Source: Candidatus Hydrogenedentota bacterium (GTDB lineage: Bacteria; Hydrogenedentota; Hydrogenedentia; Hydrogenedentales; SLHB01). Taken from it: 23,606 nucleotides of DNA. The notes beneath the pieces are model-generated. The model had not been told where the DNA came from. It made no database searches and saw only the letters and a program-made list of their open reading frames with translations. Both the position numbers and the translations under genes were made by a program. Shown in pieces: positions 23,292 through 23,606 of this stretch (the stretch's first letter is position 1; each line of letters begins with the position of its first letter). Location of the stretch: contig DAOLNV010000086.1 in the NCBI GenBank assembly GCA_035416745.1, positions 1 through 23,606 of the forward strand, given 5' to 3'.

Positions 23292-23606
23292 CTACTCAAC
23301 GTCTCCGTTTATGATGCGGGAAATGCCGTCCCTCATCAAAGCCTCGCCGAAGTTCAGTAGATAGCCGAGTCTGATACCCGTCAACTGTGGACAGGTCAAC
23401 ACCTGCTTGTGGTGCGCGTTTGTGACCTTCTCCACGGATTTGAGTTCCACAAGAACGGTTATTCTCCACGACAGGGTCTGCACGAAACCCTTCGTCGAAC
23501 CGGATGCCGCGAAGCTCGATGGGGATGGGAACCTGCCGTGCCACGCGCAGGCCCCGGGCCTCCAAATCGCGTGCAAGAACCGCTTCGTACACTGTTTCCA
23601 ACAGCC
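23292..23606 (-). pseudogene. frameshifted GxxExxxY-family gene, 5' end beyond window
   Basis: The coding remnant matches the short GxxExxxY family (about 125-130 residues, function not established). The upstream frame gives LLETVYEAVLARDLE, then VPIPIELRGIRFDEGFRAD and VVEN. The conserved continuation VLVELKSVEKV, then HHKQVL, LTGIRLGYLLNFGEALMRDGI, is in another frame. One extra base near 23460 (around GAGAATAACC on the minus strand) explains the switch. A further oddity is LTCPQLTG where the family has LTYLxLTG. The first codons run off the window end; an apparent start at 23601 is only the second Leu of LLET. Sequencing error at the edge of a contig is an alternative to a true pseudogene. 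Confidence 0.75.

Overview
The window is a high-GC stretch of bacterial chromosome, densely coding, from a Gram-negative-type organism. It encodes a periplasmic binding protein with a Sec signal and a probable outer-membrane beta-barrel. The gene mix points to an uncultivated lineage such as Hydrogenedentota or a Planctomycetota/Lentisphaerota relative: a UroD-like methyltransferase-fold protein, a xylose-isomerase-like TIM barrel, a DapA-like aldolase, Gld-type ABC genes beside a DUF4340 protein, and a LexA whose helix-turn-helix resembles deltaproteobacterial types. The taxonomic guess is inference and cannot be settled from the window.

Layout. (1) 1-342: no gene, but a small array of GC-rich hairpins. 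(2) 343-5190: a probable sugar or sugar-acid catabolic locus. A UroD-like gene on the minus strand diverges from a plus-strand run of a class-I xylose isomerase homologue, an NAD-dependent epimerase/dehydratase homologue and a DapA/aldolase-family protein. Two of these enzymes carry substitutions at key residues. (3) 5262-7905: four loosely spaced minus-strand genes for a small membrane protein, a probable outer-membrane protein, an NfeD-like membrane protein and a 67-residue zinc-ribbon protein. (4) 8237-13509: a tightly coupled four-gene operon of ABC ATPase, permease, GldG-like protein and DUF4340 protein. (5) 13606-14883: an amidohydrolase on the minus strand. (6) 15073-20966: a minus-strand branched-chain amino acid/amide-type ABC uptake operon (binding protein, livH, livM, livG, livF) ending in a divergent phenylacetate-CoA-ligase-like gene that has lost its ATP-binding loop residues. 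(7) 21220-22400: a standalone rplJ-rplL operon with a good promoter, an L10-leader-like RNA and an intrinsic attenuator. (8) 22476-23193: convergent lexA with a near-consensus promoter and candidate self-operators. (9) 23292-23606: a frameshifted GxxExxxY-family gene running off the window.

How the genes fit together. The first locus looks like one metabolic unit: isomerase, dehydrogenase/epimerase and aldolase are the usual steps of a sugar pathway, but the substrate cannot be read from sequence. The Gld-like operon makes an ABC-2 type envelope complex. The liv operon makes a complete uptake transporter, with translation coupled through overlapping or adjoining genes. The rplJL operon appears to be autoregulated through its leader, and lexA through operators overlapping its promoter. 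The strongest candidates for something undescribed are the substituted enzymes of the first locus and the degenerate ligase-like protein encoded with the transporter.
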